64,000 nucleotides of DNA. Source: an uncultured Gammaproteobacteria bacterium. GTDB taxonomy: Bacteria > Pseudomonadota > Gammaproteobacteria > UBA6429 > Thiohalophilaceae. The first letter of the stretch is position 1. Each line of letters opens with the position of its first letter. Of this stretch, positions 45,923 through 57,674 are shown in pieces. The notes beneath the pieces are model-generated. The model made no database searches. It saw nothing but the letters and a program-made list of their open reading frames with translations, and was not told the origin of the DNA. The position numbers were made by a program, and so were the translations under genes. The stretch spans positions 235,096 to 299,095 of the forward strand of contig CAJYAN010000003.1 in assembly GCA_913064945.1 (NCBI GenBank), written 5' to 3'.

Positions 45923-46588
45923 CTACTCCTTGAGCTTAATGAATAATTTGCCATCTCTAACTGCAATATCTTCCACCCCATCATGCATCGCCTGCCAAAA
46001 ACCGCCCGCCCGGCCAAACTCGTTAATCAAGTCAGTGTTTTTCAGGTTGCCCAACCAGGCATTGGGTAGAGGCACTCCCCAGATACTCACACCCTTGAGG
46101 ATGGCATACGGTTTCCCCTGGCGCAGACCCAGCTGCAGCCCCGCATTCAACTCTATCGTTTTGCCTCCGAGGACAGGAAACTGCGAATCGACGTGCACCA
46201 GCAATCTGGCACTGGCCAGATTGTTTGAGAAGTCGATGGCCAGTCGGCTGGCAAGGTCGGTATTGCTTGCCAACAAGGCATTGAATTCCTTTTCGCTAAT
46301 TTCTATTTCACGCCAGGCATCCGTTTCACTGTAGGCCTTAGGGGTTAGTGGTTTTTGTTTTGTGCTGGTGACGTGCCCTGCTGTACCGCCAAGTCGTTGC
46401 AGTTTTTGATCCAGTCGCTGCTGTTCTTTCTGGCTGAGTACAACCGGCGTGAAGGCATCAGGAAACAGATAGCTTGTAATCAGCCAATAACTAACAGCCA
46501 GCGTCATCAAAATGGTAATAACGATAATACCAAAGGTACGCCAACCATGGTGCCCCTGCGCGACGCTTGTTTGCTGTTCGTCGTTCAT
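45923..46588 (-). CDS. Unknown membrane-anchored protein
   Basis: A 221-residue protein with an N-terminal cytoplasmic tail, a single membrane helix (about 20-42, GIIVITILMTLAVSYWLITSYLF) and a periplasmic domain. That domain contains EISEKEFNALLASNTDLASRLAIDFSNNLASARLLVHVDSQFPVLGGKTIELNAG, a pattern like lipid- or ligand-binding beta domains. Family not identified. It lies 40 bp downstream of an AsmA-like gene on the same strand, suggesting a shared envelope role. Confidence 0.72.
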   Translation of the reverse strand: MNDEQQTSVAQGHHGWRTFGIIVITILMTLAVSYWLITSYLFPDAFTPVVLSQKEQQRLDQKLQRLGGTAGHVTSTKQKPLTPKAYSETDAWREIEISEKEFNALLASNTDLASRLAIDFSNNLASARLLVHVDSQFPVLGGKTIELNAGLQLGLRQGKPYAILKGVSIWGVPLPNAWLGNLKNTDLINEFGRAGGFWQAMHDGVEDIAVRDGKLFIKLKE

Positions 46589-46628
46589 CGCAAGCGTTTG
46601 CTCTTATTGTTACTGGCGGGGCGAGACA

Positions 46629-47444
46629 TTATTGATTAAACATTCCCTTTAATTTGTCAACGGCCTTTTGTTTCTCTTCTTCCAGTTTGGTATCAGACTT
46701 TGCTTTCAATTTAGCCTTTTCTGCATCCACTTTCGTTCTAACCTGTTCCTTGAGCTTATCCAGTTGCTGATCAATGCCTTTTTTTCTAATTTCGTCACGG
46801 GCCTGGTCGGTGAGACGTGTCAGAATTTCCTTGGTGATCTGCGTTGCTGTCGCGCCGCGTTTGCCACCGAGGTCCGTTATGTTCAGGCGAGGGAGCTTGA
46901 GCTGATATTCCTTATTGTTTAACGGTACTAATCTGGCCTGAATATTACCATCAGTAAACAGCACACGACGAATAATCAGCAAAGGTTCTTTTGCTTTGCG
47001 CTCCGCCTGTTCAGCGCTACCTGCTTTGGTTTTGCTGGCGGGAATACTGGCCATCAGATTATTTTTTAGTTCATTGAGGTTAGTCTTCCTGTCGGCATTC
47101 ATTTCCATATAGACCTGCGGCGCAACAATGCGGATTTCATCGATGATGTAAGGCTCATGCTGCAGGGATGTGATATCAATGCGTGTATGTATTTCACCCA
47201 GGGAAAAGGCCAGGGGCGAGCTAAAACCTTCAGGATTGGCGATAGTCAGGCCGTTAATAGTGCCTGCACCATTCTTAATTTCAATATGGACCCTGTCGAC
47301 ACGCACCGCCGTCCGGGTCACCTGGCTACCATAGGTTTCAATGGCGTTCTTCACCAGCGAGTCCATATGGCTGAAAACGTAGTACACCGCCACACTAATG
47401 GTGATAGCGATTAACAGGACGACGCCTAGTAGAATTTTTTTCAT
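46629..47444 (-). CDS. AsmA-like single-pass periplasmic protein
   Basis: A 271-residue protein with an N-terminal helix (about 4-22), an AsmA-like beta domain (AVRVDRVHIEIKNGAGTINGLTIANPEGFSSPLAFSLGEIHTRIDITSL), a middle domain (LLIIRRVLFTDGNIQARL), and a long K/E-rich C-terminal coiled coil (about 225-271). The AsmA family deals with lipid traffic across the envelope; this short member is unassigned. It is upstream of the unknown anchored protein at 45923. Confidence 0.75.
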   Translation of the reverse strand: MKKILLGVVLLIAITISVAVYYVFSHMDSLVKNAIETYGSQVTRTAVRVDRVHIEIKNGAGTINGLTIANPEGFSSPLAFSLGEIHTRIDITSLQHEPYIIDEIRIVAPQVYMEMNADRKTNLNELKNNLMASIPASKTKAGSAEQAERKAKEPLLIIRRVLFTDGNIQARLVPLNNKEYQLKLPRLNITDLGGKRGATATQITKEILTRLTDQARDEIRKKGIDQQLDKLKEQVRTKVDAEKAKLKAKSDTKLEEEKQKAVDKLKGMFNQ

Positions 47445-47556
47445 ATAGCCTCCTTACCCTTACTGAGTATGTGTTCTGCACCGCCTTACACGACGAGTGC
47501 TTGACGCCATTGCCAACTCTACACCCTATAATTAGAGCCTGACACTGATTTATCCC

Positions 47557-47764
47557 CACAAAATTACGATCAAAAACAATAAGTTACTTAAATATCATTG
47601 TATACACAATGAAAAATGCCCGTCATTGCGAAGCAGTGATGCGCCCTAAAGGATACCCCCCGGTAACTGACGCCATCTCGTGGTGCATAGAATATTCTCG
47701 CACTTGCCAACTCAACACTAAAAAATAGTCATTATTCAGTGTTTCCTCGCAATGACCAGTGGCT
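47557..47764 (+). repeat. MITE-like dispersed repeat, copy 2
   Basis: Begins CACAAAATTACGATCAAAAA, continues through ACACAATGAAAAA and GTCATTGCGAAGCAG, the internal GCGCCCTAAAGGATACC (47641-47657), and ends CCTCGCAATGACCAGTGG. The inverted ends lie at 47622-47635 and 47745-47758. It fills most of the 374-bp gap between the AsmA-like gene and the TRAP permease. Confidence 0.85.
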
Positions 47765-47818
47765 AAAATGTGTTGGGATCCCTCAGAGTCTGACCACAAA
47801 AAATAGACGCGACACGAC

Positions 47819-49099
47819 TTAACCTTTACCTGCCAGCCTCAACGACAATGCCGGCCAATAGGTAATGATAAGCACACACAGCAACAAAATTATAAAAAAT
47901 GGCAGTGTAGCTCGATACAGCTGCATAACGGGTTTTTTAAAGCGATAACTGGCAATAAACAGGTTCATGCCCACCGGCGGGGTAAAATAGCCTAACTGCA
48001 TGTTGGCGAGAAAAATAATCCCGAGGTGCAGTGGATGGATTTGATAACCCGTAGCGATCGGTAACAGGAGTGGCACCATAATGACCATCGCCGAAAAGAT
48101 ATCCAGCATCATTCCCAGGAATAGCAGAAACAGGTTTAACAGGAGCAAAAAGGTCAGCTTGTCACTAATGTGTGCCTTGAGCAGGGCAAACAATTTGGCA
48201 GGCACGCCGGCATCAATCAAATAATTGGTCGAGGCCAGCGACATGCCAAGAATAATCAGGATCGCCCCCACCAGTATCATGGCTTCACGCATCACGGCAG
48301 GTAGTTTTCGCCAGGTGACTTCACGATAAATACCAACTTCAACGATTAAGACATACAGCGCTGTCACCGCCGCCGCCTCAGAGACGGCAAAATAGCCGGT
48401 ATAGATACCGCCAAGCACAATGAACGGCAAAGGGATTTCCCAACGCGCCTCCCAGAGTGCGGCCCCGGCCTCTGCCGCTGAAAAGCGTTTCAGGGGTTGG
48501 CTTCGATTGACCCATACCACCCAGATTGAAAGCAAGGACAGCATCAGTATCCCTGGAAATATCCCGGCCAGAAACATATCGTCGACGGTGACCGGTTGAC
48601 TGACACCCAGTTGCTGTGAGATCACGGCATACAGGATTAGCGGCAGGGATGGTGCAAACAATAACCCCAGACTGCCCGAGGTGGTGACCAGACCGAGGCT
48701 AAAGTTCTCACGATAGCCTGCTCTGGCCATGGCGGGTACCAGCAGAGCACCCAGTGCCACGATGGTCACGCCTGACGCACCGGTAAAGGCGGTAAAAAAA
48801 GCACAGGCCAGCAAGGCAACAATCGCCAGCCCCCCCGGCATCCAGCCAAGCAGGGCCTCGGTCACACGTACCAGTCGTAGCGCAGCCTGACTTTCACTAA
48901 GCAGATAGCCGGCAAAGGTAAATAACGGGATGGCCAGCAGGATAGGCATTTCGGCAAGGCGATAGAATTCAATGCTCACCGCTGACAGATCAATTCCAGC
49001 GCGATAAAAACCCAGCAGTGCCGCCGCGGCAATGATCACGAACAGCGGCGTCCGCAATAATGCCAGTACCAGCAGACCAAGGCTGGTCAACAGCGCCAT
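47819..49099 (-). CDS. TRAP transporter large permease DctM
   Basis: A 426-residue inner-membrane permease, DctM/SiaM family, about 12-13 hydrophobic segments. Landmarks are LAIPLFTFAGYLLSES, FTAFTGASGVTIVALGALLVPAM, SGSLGLLFAPSLPLILYA and MLDIFSAMVIMVPLLLP, ending with FTPPVGMNLFIASYRF. It uses a sodium or proton gradient to take up the compound delivered by DctP. ATG 49097-49099 has AGGA upstream and overlaps dctQ by 13 nt; a longer frame to 49126 lacks support. Confidence 0.93.
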   Translation of the reverse strand: MALLTSLGLLVLALLRTPLFVIIAAAALLGFYRAGIDLSAVSIEFYRLAEMPILLAIPLFTFAGYLLSESQAALRLVRVTEALLGWMPGGLAIVALLACAFFTAFTGASGVTIVALGALLVPAMARAGYRENFSLGLVTTSGSLGLLFAPSLPLILYAVISQQLGVSQPVTVDDMFLAGIFPGILMLSLLSIWVVWVNRSQPLKRFSAAEAGAALWEARWEIPLPFIVLGGIYTGYFAVSEAAAVTALYVLIVEVGIYREVTWRKLPAVMREAMILVGAILIILGMSLASTNYLIDAGVPAKLFALLKAHISDKLTFLLLLNLFLLFLGMMLDIFSAMVIMVPLLLPIATGYQIHPLHLGIIFLANMQLGYFTPPVGMNLFIASYRFKKPVMQLYRATLPFFIILLLCVLIITYWPALSLRLAGKG

Positions 49100-49608
49100 A
49101 ACCGTTCCTGTAGAATCACGACGCAACGCGCGGCATAGCGCACACTCATCACGCCAAAACCTAGCGGAATGATCACCTCAAACCACCAGGCCGGCAAACC
49201 GGCAAAGGCGCTCACGGTAGCCAGCCGGTCCTGCAGCACAAAACGTCCCCCATGGTAGGCAAGCAGCACACAAACCACCAGGCTAAATGTTGTCCCCAGC
49301 AGGTCACTCAAGCACCGAAAACGTGCGGACATATAACGAGTCAGAAGGTCGATACTAATGTGGCTATCCTTGCGCGTGGCCACCATGGCACCAAGCAAAC
49401 CCAGCCATAAGACCAGAATACGTAACAGCGGATCACCCCAGCTAACACCGGTTTCGCCAATATTACGTAACAGAATCTGCGCGACGGCGATCAGGATCAT
49501 GGCCGTGAGTAGCAACACCAGCAGACCATCCTCAAGCAGGTTGGTGTAGTGCAACAGGCGTTGCATCACCCCCCTAGTGCGCTGGTTTTTTTCCTTGCCG
49601 GTAGTCAT
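49087..49608 (-). CDS. TRAP transporter small permease DctQ
   Basis: A 173-residue four-helix small subunit, DctQ family. The typical motif DPLLRILVLWLGLLGAMVATRKDSHISIDLLTRYM lies at about 60-94. The hydrophobic helices are at about 28-48, 62-82, 101-121 and 142-160. ATG 49606-49608, with AGGAA eight bases upstream, overlaps dctP by 35 nt. A later ATG (49564-49566) with a GGGGGG stretch would avoid overlap, so the start is uncertain. Confidence 0.9.
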   Translation of the reverse strand: MTTGKEKNQRTRGVMQRLLHYTNLLEDGLLVLLLTAMILIAVAQILLRNIGETGVSWGDPLLRILVLWLGLLGAMVATRKDSHISIDLLTRYMSARFRCLSDLLGTTFSLVVCVLLAYHGGRFVLQDRLATVSAFAGLPAWWFEVIIPLGFGVMSVRYAARCVVILQERLWRC

Positions 49609-50575
49609 GCAAATAATTCCTGAGTGTCTGCAACATAGTCTCGGAAAATTTTCCCTGTTTCGCCAATTTGGTCATGGTCTCGGCAACCCTGTCATGCCAT
49701 AGCTGGCGCTGGCTGGCCTCGGGTGTGATAAACACGATACCTTGCTTTTTCAACGCGGCACGTGCCGCTACATTGTCCTGGAGGTTCTGTTGGCTGATTT
49801 TATTAAAGGTGTGAGTCATGACTTCTGTGACGATTTTCTGATCGCCCGCAGAGAGTTTCTCAAAGGCCTGACGTTTCACCACGAGCGTTGCATATAAATA
49901 AATCAGTGGTACATCGACAAGGTATTTAACCCGTGTATGCCACTGCAGTGCTATCGCCCCCATCGGTGATGCACCAATGGCATTAATCAAACCGGTCTGC
50001 AGGCCGGTCAACACGTCAACCAGTGGCAATGGAATGGGGGAAACACCAATGGCTTCAAAGGCCGCTCGACTGATAAAGTCTCCCTGAGGCGTCCAGACCT
50101 TTTGCTGTAATAGATTATCAGTCGATGCGATGCGGTTACTCGACATTAAATAGGCAAAGCCACCACCACTCAGACCAAAACTGATAAAACCCTTTTGCTT
50201 CAGACCATCCAGAATCAAACGGTCCATGTGCTGGCGCACATAGTCGACTTCAGCCTCGGAATTAAAAATGAACGGTATGGAATAGACCTGGCTATCAGGA
50301 TAGATATCGGCAACGCCACCACCGGTCAACGCCCCCCCCTGCAACTGACCAATCCGGATCTTACGCAGTACCGTCGCATCGTTACCCATAACACCACCGG
50401 GATAAAACTGAAACTTGACTCGGCCTGCCGTGCGTTCGGCAATTTCCTGTGCGCCTGCACGGGCAGTGGTCATCCAGCTGGTACCATCCGGAAAGATAGT
50501 TGCAATCTTAAAGGTCTCTGCCTGCACACTGGCCGTGAGCATTAACAGGGATAGCAGGGGAATGAGTCGTCTCAT
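49574..50575 (-). CDS. TRAP transporter substrate-binding protein DctP
   Basis: A 333-residue periplasmic binding protein. A signal peptide spans about 1-19 (ends ASVQA). Family signatures are FKIATIFPDGTSWMTTARAGAQEIAERTAGRVKFQFYPGG, IRIGQLQGGALTGGG, KVWTPQGDFISRAAFEAIGVSPIPLPLVDV and LQTGLINAIGASPMGAIALQW, which includes the carboxylate-binding arginine region. The ligand is not evident. It overlaps the TatT gene by one base (TAATG). Confidence 0.92.
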   Translation of the reverse strand: MRRLIPLLSLLMLTASVQAETFKIATIFPDGTSWMTTARAGAQEIAERTAGRVKFQFYPGGVMGNDATVLRKIRIGQLQGGALTGGGVADIYPDSQVYSIPFIFNSEAEVDYVRQHMDRLILDGLKQKGFISFGLSGGGFAYLMSSNRIASTDNLLQQKVWTPQGDFISRAAFEAIGVSPIPLPLVDVLTGLQTGLINAIGASPMGAIALQWHTRVKYLVDVPLIYLYATLVVKRQAFEKLSAGDQKIVTEVMTHTFNKISQQNLQDNVAARAALKKQGIVFITPEASQRQLWHDRVAETMTKLAKQGKFSETMLQTLRNYLHDYRQGKKPAH

Positions 50576-51462
50576 TAGAAATACTCCGCGGCAGATTTTA
50601 ATAATTGCTGGGCCTGTTGTTGCGCCAGTACGTTACTCAGGGTCAGGTCCGGCTCATGTGGGTCGGCTTTAATAACCTCATTCAACAGGCGATCATGTAG
50701 TGGTCGATCAAAGACCAGCCGTGCGTAGCGTCTGGCCAGCTCCACTTTGGCGATCAGGTTACGACCATTCGATAGTTTGATTGCATGTTCGAAACGCGCC
50801 CGACCCTGCTCGGGTTTACCACCCAGGTTAGCCGGCAGGCGGGTATCTAGAATACCAAGATAGACATGCGGCATACCGTGCGCGTAACCATCATCAAGGC
50901 TAACCACCCGCTTGAGCAAGACTTCGATCTTTGGCAGGTCGGCCAGGGCATTCCAGTCATCTTTATTCGCAATGACCCAGGCCGCCCAGGCGGTGGCATA
51001 GGTATAAAGAAAGTCGATATCGTCACCTTGCGTTTTATTGATGCTGGCGACAAAACCATTGAAGTCATCTGCATGTAACTGACAGAGGGCAGGCCGCGCC
51101 AGGCAAATAGCGCGCCGGGCATAATCGAGCGCACGCGCCGTTAACCGCCGGGCGCGAGGCTGGTCCTCAACAAAGACGCTTGCATAGATGGTATACAGCC
51201 GGGCCCCGGCCAGTAACAAGCCACGATCATCTGGTTTGTTCTGAATATTGCCATCGATGAGCAGCATGTAGGCTGGTGCGCCATCTTTGACAATTGTCGG
51301 ATCATCCTGGTTGGCGATACCCGCTTGCAGATCACCGGCCAGGCCTTGACTTATCATTGAGGCACAGCCGGAAAGCAGGCCGAGTAGCACGCCGAGTAGA
51401 CAGCGGCGCAATAGGAGGCGAAGGTCTGATAGATTCACGATAGCAGTCAGTCTTTTTTCCAT
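50575..51462 (-). CDS. tatT: TRAP-associated TPR lipoprotein TatT
   Basis: A lipoprotein of the TatT (Tp0956) family that pairs with DctP in TPR-associated TRAP transporters. The signal region LRLLLRRCLLGVLLGLLSGCAS ends in a lipobox cysteine. The mature part has TPR-like helices and motifs such as YAHGMPHVYLGILDTRLPANLGGKPEQGRARFEHAIKLSNG. Start chosen is ATG 51460-51462, giving a reasonable signal-peptide length; in-frame GTG 51538-51540 has the better Shine-Dalgarno (AGGAA) but an overlong N-terminus. It is the first gene of the transporter operon. Confidence 0.86.
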   Translation of the reverse strand: MEKRLTAIVNLSDLRLLLRRCLLGVLLGLLSGCASMISQGLAGDLQAGIANQDDPTIVKDGAPAYMLLIDGNIQNKPDDRGLLLAGARLYTIYASVFVEDQPRARRLTARALDYARRAICLARPALCQLHADDFNGFVASINKTQGDDIDFLYTYATAWAAWVIANKDDWNALADLPKIEVLLKRVVSLDDGYAHGMPHVYLGILDTRLPANLGGKPEQGRARFEHAIKLSNGRNLIAKVELARRYARLVFDRPLHDRLLNEVIKADPHEPDLTLSNVLAQQQAQQLLKSAAEYF

Positions 51463-51620
51463 AAAAGAAATTTGAGCATACCCCATCTGGCGCATGAACT
51501 CTATTCTCTGATCACCATGTTCTATGGTCATTTTTCCCACTACTATTTCCTGAATGCTCTTTATGACAGTGTCATGACAAAATATCTGGAATAAGTATTT
51601 AGTCCGGCCCTAGCACCGTA

Positions 51621-52295
51621 TTAGTCACGCTGGGCAAACCAGATAATGTGTCGCGCGCCCTTCGTACCACGGGCACGAACCATGACTTCCTCTACGGCAA
51701 AGCCTACCTTGCGTAGCCGCTGAACAAACTCTTTCGCTGGCCCTGCCGACCAAACGGCCAATATCCCCTGTGGGCGTAGTGCCGTATACGCGGTGATTAA
51801 GCCATCCTCACTGTAGAGCCAGTTGTTGTTTTTATGAGTAAGTCCCTCCGGACCATTATCTATATCGAGCATAATCGCATCATATGCCGTGGATTCGGCT
51901 TTTATCACACGAGCGACATCTCCCACCTGCACCGTTACCCGTGAATCTTCCAACGGCCTGCCGGACAGCGGTCCTAGTGGTCCCTTGTTCCATGCCACGA
52001 CTGCCGGTAATAATTCCGCCACTACCACTTCGGCCTGCTCACTGGCATGCTGCAGTGCAGCTGCCAGGGTAAACCCCATACCCAAACCACCAATCAGCAA
52101 CTTGGGTTTGGTAACATTTTTTAAGCGTGTACACGTTTGCTCGGCCAAAGCATCTTCAGAGCCATGGTCACGGCTATTCATTAACTCACCGCGGCCAACA
52201 ATTTTAATGGAAAACTCATCGCCCCGCTGGTAGAGACGCAACTCACCACCGTTGCCGGGCACCTCCGCGCTATCGAGCAGAACCCACGGTGTCAT
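51621..52295 (-). CDS. Spermidine-synthase-like methyltransferase-fold protein
   Basis: A 224-residue protein with a spermidine/spermine-synthase-like Rossmann fold. Features are PKLLIGGLGMGFTLAAAL (65-82), VVVAELLPAVVAWN, RVTVQVGDVARVI and AIMLDIDNGPEGLTHK. It lacks the N-terminal beta domain of SpeE and may act on another substrate or be a SAM-dependent relative; function not known. Start ATG 52293-52295. The upstream gap to hemolysin III is about 180 bp and holds an open frame without convincing support. Confidence 0.82.
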   Translation of the reverse strand: MTPWVLLDSAEVPGNGGELRLYQRGDEFSIKIVGRGELMNSRDHGSEDALAEQTCTRLKNVTKPKLLIGGLGMGFTLAAALQHASEQAEVVVAELLPAVVAWNKGPLGPLSGRPLEDSRVTVQVGDVARVIKAESTAYDAIMLDIDNGPEGLTHKNNNWLYSEDGLITAYTALRPQGILAVWSAGPAKEFVQRLRKVGFAVEEVMVRARGTKGARHIIWFAQRD

Positions 52296-52476
52296 AAATG
52301 TCTACTTGGTTGCTGTTGACTCCCACCGTTGTCTATCGGCGGCTGGTCTCGCAATAAACCATGTTCATATTTCATTTGTATACCCTGAGTGTCAACGGAC
52401 ATAGAGGAGGCCCACTCACCGAGGTCACCACCGTTTGATAAATTGATGCTGGCAAGGCATCCAAGAATAAAAAATT

Positions 52477-53091
52477 TTAAACATAAACCAGGATAGCCAC
52501 ATAGTGACTGATACTGCCTGCCAGTACAAACAAATGCCACACCCCGTGCATCCAGGGGTAACGGCTATCCAAAGAAAAAAATATCATGCCCGTGGCATAG
52601 AAAGCACCGCCAGCCACTAACCAGAGAAAGCCCGCAAGGGGAAGAACAGCGAGGAGCGGCTTAATGACCAGTAATATCAGCAACCCCATGACAAAATAAA
52701 TAATGAGCGGCGCGACCCGCTGGCGACGCCTGGGCAAGGCATCGAAGATAATGCCAAACAGGGCCAGACTCCAGATTGTGCCGAACAACCACCAACCAGG
52801 CCTGCCGTTGAGTGTCACCAACGTGAACGGTGTATAACTACCGGCAATCAACAGATAAATTGCCTGATAATCAAGAATACGAAACACGTGTCTCGCACGT
52901 CCGGTCAGGGCATGCGAGAGCGATGAGACCAGATAGAGTAGAAACAGCGTAGCACCATAAACACTGAATGCGATTATACGTTTGATATCACCGCCCCCTG
53001 TCGCACTGACAAGTAATACCACGATGCCGGCCAACGCCAGCACGGCACCGACCAGATGTGAAATACTATTAAATTTTTCGGTCTTATTCAT
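52477..53091 (-). CDS. Hemolysin III / YqfA (TrhA, PAQR-like) membrane protein
   Basis: A 204-residue seven-helix membrane protein of the hemolysin III family, related to PAQR receptors. The conserved histidines lie in NSISHLVGA, VSSLSHALTG and at the end (GSISHYVAI), with D-x-Q in RILDYQAIYLLIAGSYTPF. E. coli TrhA affects membrane energetics; the role here is not shown. ATG 53089-53091 gives the usual N-terminus; an upstream in-frame TTG start would add 20 unlikely residues. Confidence 0.88.
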   Translation of the reverse strand: MNKTEKFNSISHLVGAVLALAGIVVLLVSATGGGDIKRIIAFSVYGATLFLLYLVSSLSHALTGRARHVFRILDYQAIYLLIAGSYTPFTLVTLNGRPGWWLFGTIWSLALFGIIFDALPRRRQRVAPLIIYFVMGLLILLVIKPLLAVLPLAGFLWLVAGGAFYATGMIFFSLDSRYPWMHGVWHLFVLAGSISHYVAILVYV

Positions 53092-53201
53092 GCAGGAGAG
53101 TTTCTCTATGGCAAATACATTCTGACAAAGGGAGGGGATGTTATTTGCCAATCCGAAGAGGGGCGGACACTATGCAGCAATGACACGTAGAGGCTTAAAT
53201 T

Positions 53202-53567
53202 CTACTTCTTGTCATCAAGCATCGACTTGAGATTCGCAAAGGGATTATGTGTGGCCGATGCTGTCGTGTTACTCCCGGCGGAGATATTACCCTGCCGGGC
53301 CTCCAGCTGTCGCTGATGTTCGTTGTCATGGCAATACAGACATAACAATTCCCAGTTACTACCATCGCCAGGGTTATTATCGTGATTATGGTCACGGTGA
53401 TGCACGGTCAGCTCGTGTAAATTTTTGTGATTAAACTCACGCGCACAGCGTCCACAGATGTGTGGGTACAGCTTTAAGGCCTGCTCACGATAACCCAGCT
53501 CACGCTGATCACGGGCACGCCTCGCCTCCGCCACGACTTTACTCAACTTGTCATTATCCGATTTCAT
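53202..53567 (-). CDS. yajD: HNH nuclease YajD
   Basis: A 121-residue HNH endonuclease of the YajD family. The HNH core shows HICGRCAREFNHKNLHELTVHHRDHNHDNNPGDGSNWELLCLYCHDNEH, with two CxxC pairs for zinc and the catalytic HH. The C-terminal NPFANLKSMLDDKK is the same as in E. coli YajD. A DNA nicking or repair-related role is inferred; its biological target is unknown. Confidence 0.92.
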   Translation of the reverse strand: MKSDNDKLSKVVAEARRARDQRELGYREQALKLYPHICGRCAREFNHKNLHELTVHHRDHNHDNNPGDGSNWELLCLYCHDNEHQRQLEARQGNISAGSNTTASATHNPFANLKSMLDDKK

Positions 53568-53716
53568 TTTATTCGCCTCGGTATTACCAGATTTCTATCA
53601 TCATGCATCGTCAATCATAAACTGAATTACATGGTAAAACGATAGACCTGTTTTCCTGCTATGCGGGGAAATGGCAACGATTTTACCAACACCGGTTAGC
53701 ACAACGATAACCAACC

Positions 53717-55993
<2,277 letters not shown>

Positions 55994-56212
55994 TTATATT
56001 TCAGATCGGCTATTGATTCACGCCCTAAGAATACGCCGACCGCCTGATGGCAACGTCGCCCTGACTGCCTTCAGGCTTTCTGTCCACGCGATACAAAATG
56101 TCGAATGCCGTGTTCCTGCTCTGCCCGCATCATAAATTAAGCAATCAAATCACAGAGTTGATGTATTCATACTAATTTTGACCACCAGTGAAAAGCTGAC
56201 CCGCTTAAAAAT

Positions 56213-57133
56213 TTATTTCTCCAGCCGATACGTCACCCGCATTGTATGTTGCCCGCCAGCGCTGACCTGTACCGTATTTTCTGCCGCGTTCGCTGACTCT
56301 ACACATAACATTTTACGATAGCCGTCATTGCCCAGATCGCCCATTTTTGCCGCCGTCGCCTGCCAGGGATTCCAGACAACGGTAGAATGGCTTCCCTCTT
56401 TTTTGATGATAATTCTGCGTTGACGGTCATCGATAACATTAACATTCGTCGTATTTAGGTAGATTCGATCGACTTCGCTGTTAATGGTAATCGGCCCGTT
56501 CTGCGTCTTACGCTTAAAGTCATCGACCTTATCCAGGTAGTCACTACCTTCCAGACCAGACACGCTCGTCTCACTCACATCCTTTATCTGAAAATAGGTA
56601 TGCAAGGCCTCACCGATGGTGATTGTCTCATCACTGTGGTTATACGTTGTGAGATCCATGCTCAGAGTCTTGCCGATAGTCAGGCAGTATTCCACCACTG
56701 TCGCCTGAGGCCACATCGGTTGAAGCTCCGCAGCGAGCTGACGGCTATCGAGCTGGAAAGTAATTTGTGTCTCATCGGCGGACAAGGCTCGGCTCTTCGT
56801 TACCTGCCACATCACGGTCCGTGCAAAGCCATGAGCCGGATAGTCGTTATGACTTCCATGAGGACCGAACCAGGGCCAGCAAATGGGTATACCACCACGA
56901 ACCGATTTACCCATCGCAAACTTCGCCGCCTTTGATAACCAGATAACCTCATCATCATCTGTGGGTATCCAGCTCAGCAGGTGTGCGCCTTGCAAGCTTA
57001 TGATAGCGCTGGCCTGTGCATTCTCAATAACGACGACCGGGATGTCGCCCTTACCGGCCTCGATACTCAAACGATGCTTATCATTGTGAAAACCGAAATC
57101 GGTATTTAGTTGTGTCAGATTAATAGTGTGCAT
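56213..57133 (-). CDS. yeaD: D-hexose-6-phosphate mutarotase (YeaD family)
   Basis: A 306-residue galactose-mutarotase-fold enzyme that interconverts the anomers of glucose-6-phosphate. Conserved elements are QGAHLLSWIP, VRGGIPICWPWFGPHG, PAHGFARTVMW, the catalytic histidine region IGEALHTYFQIKDV and the acidic VWNPWQ near the end. Cytoplasmic, no signal peptide. It stands between the Icd gene and a dispersed repeat. Confidence 0.92.
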   Translation of the reverse strand: MHTINLTQLNTDFGFHNDKHRLSIEAGKGDIPVVVIENAQASAIISLQGAHLLSWIPTDDDEVIWLSKAAKFAMGKSVRGGIPICWPWFGPHGSHNDYPAHGFARTVMWQVTKSRALSADETQITFQLDSRQLAAELQPMWPQATVVEYCLTIGKTLSMDLTTYNHSDETITIGEALHTYFQIKDVSETSVSGLEGSDYLDKVDDFKRKTQNGPITINSEVDRIYLNTTNVNVIDDRQRRIIIKKEGSHSTVVWNPWQATAAKMGDLGNDGYRKMLCVESANAAENTVQVSAGGQHTMRVTYRLEK

Positions 57134-57230
57134 AGGAGTTATAGACCACGCGACTAATGATGCTGGTTAATGATAGAGGATTTACCCGTGGATGGTTAAC
57201 TAACCGCATTTTACCTGGAACCTAAGGTAA

Positions 57231-57437
57231 CCTCACAAAATTACGATCAAAACAGTGAGTTACTTAACTATCAACTTAAACACAATGAAAAAAGTCTGTC
57301 ATTGCGAAGGAGAGAAGCGCCCTAAAGGATACCCTCCGGTAACTGATGCGATGTCGTATCGCACGGTATATTCTCGTGCACGCTACGTCAACATCCATCA
57401 ATTGTCATTTTGCAGTGTTGCTTCGTAATGGCCAGTG
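57231..57437 (+). repeat. MITE-like dispersed repeat, copy 3
   Basis: Begins CCTCACAAAATTACGATCAA and continues with TTAAACACAATGAAAAAA, GTCATTGCGAAGGAG, GCGCCCTAAAGGATACC, and a decayed right end CTTCGTAATGGCCAGTG. The copy closely matches copy 2 over the left 65 bp and the GCGCCC block. The whole 57134-57674 gap (541 bp) holds this element; the remaining 57440-57674 shows nothing else that I can support. Confidence 0.82.
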
Positions 57438-57674
57438 ATAGAAGTATTATGAGAATTTCACGGACTTAGGACATCATCCTCGTAACAATAAACAGGCTAC
57501 TCACTGATGTGGTTAAACCACGGTCACACGGAAGATTTATTTGCTGGGTTTGGCTAAGCGGTGAATGGGCATTGGTAGCAGATATCAAATTTAAAACCCT
57601 ACCGCGAATCTATTTCAGATCCGTCTGCAAACATAGTGCTAACCCAGCAATCCGGGGCAGTCGGATCCGGGGTG

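Noticed and set aside
52292..52540. Minus-strand frame ending with an ATGA overlap with the SpeE-like gene
   Set aside because: The upstream half lies inside the hemolysin III gene. The non-overlapping part has only a weakly placed start and no similarity.
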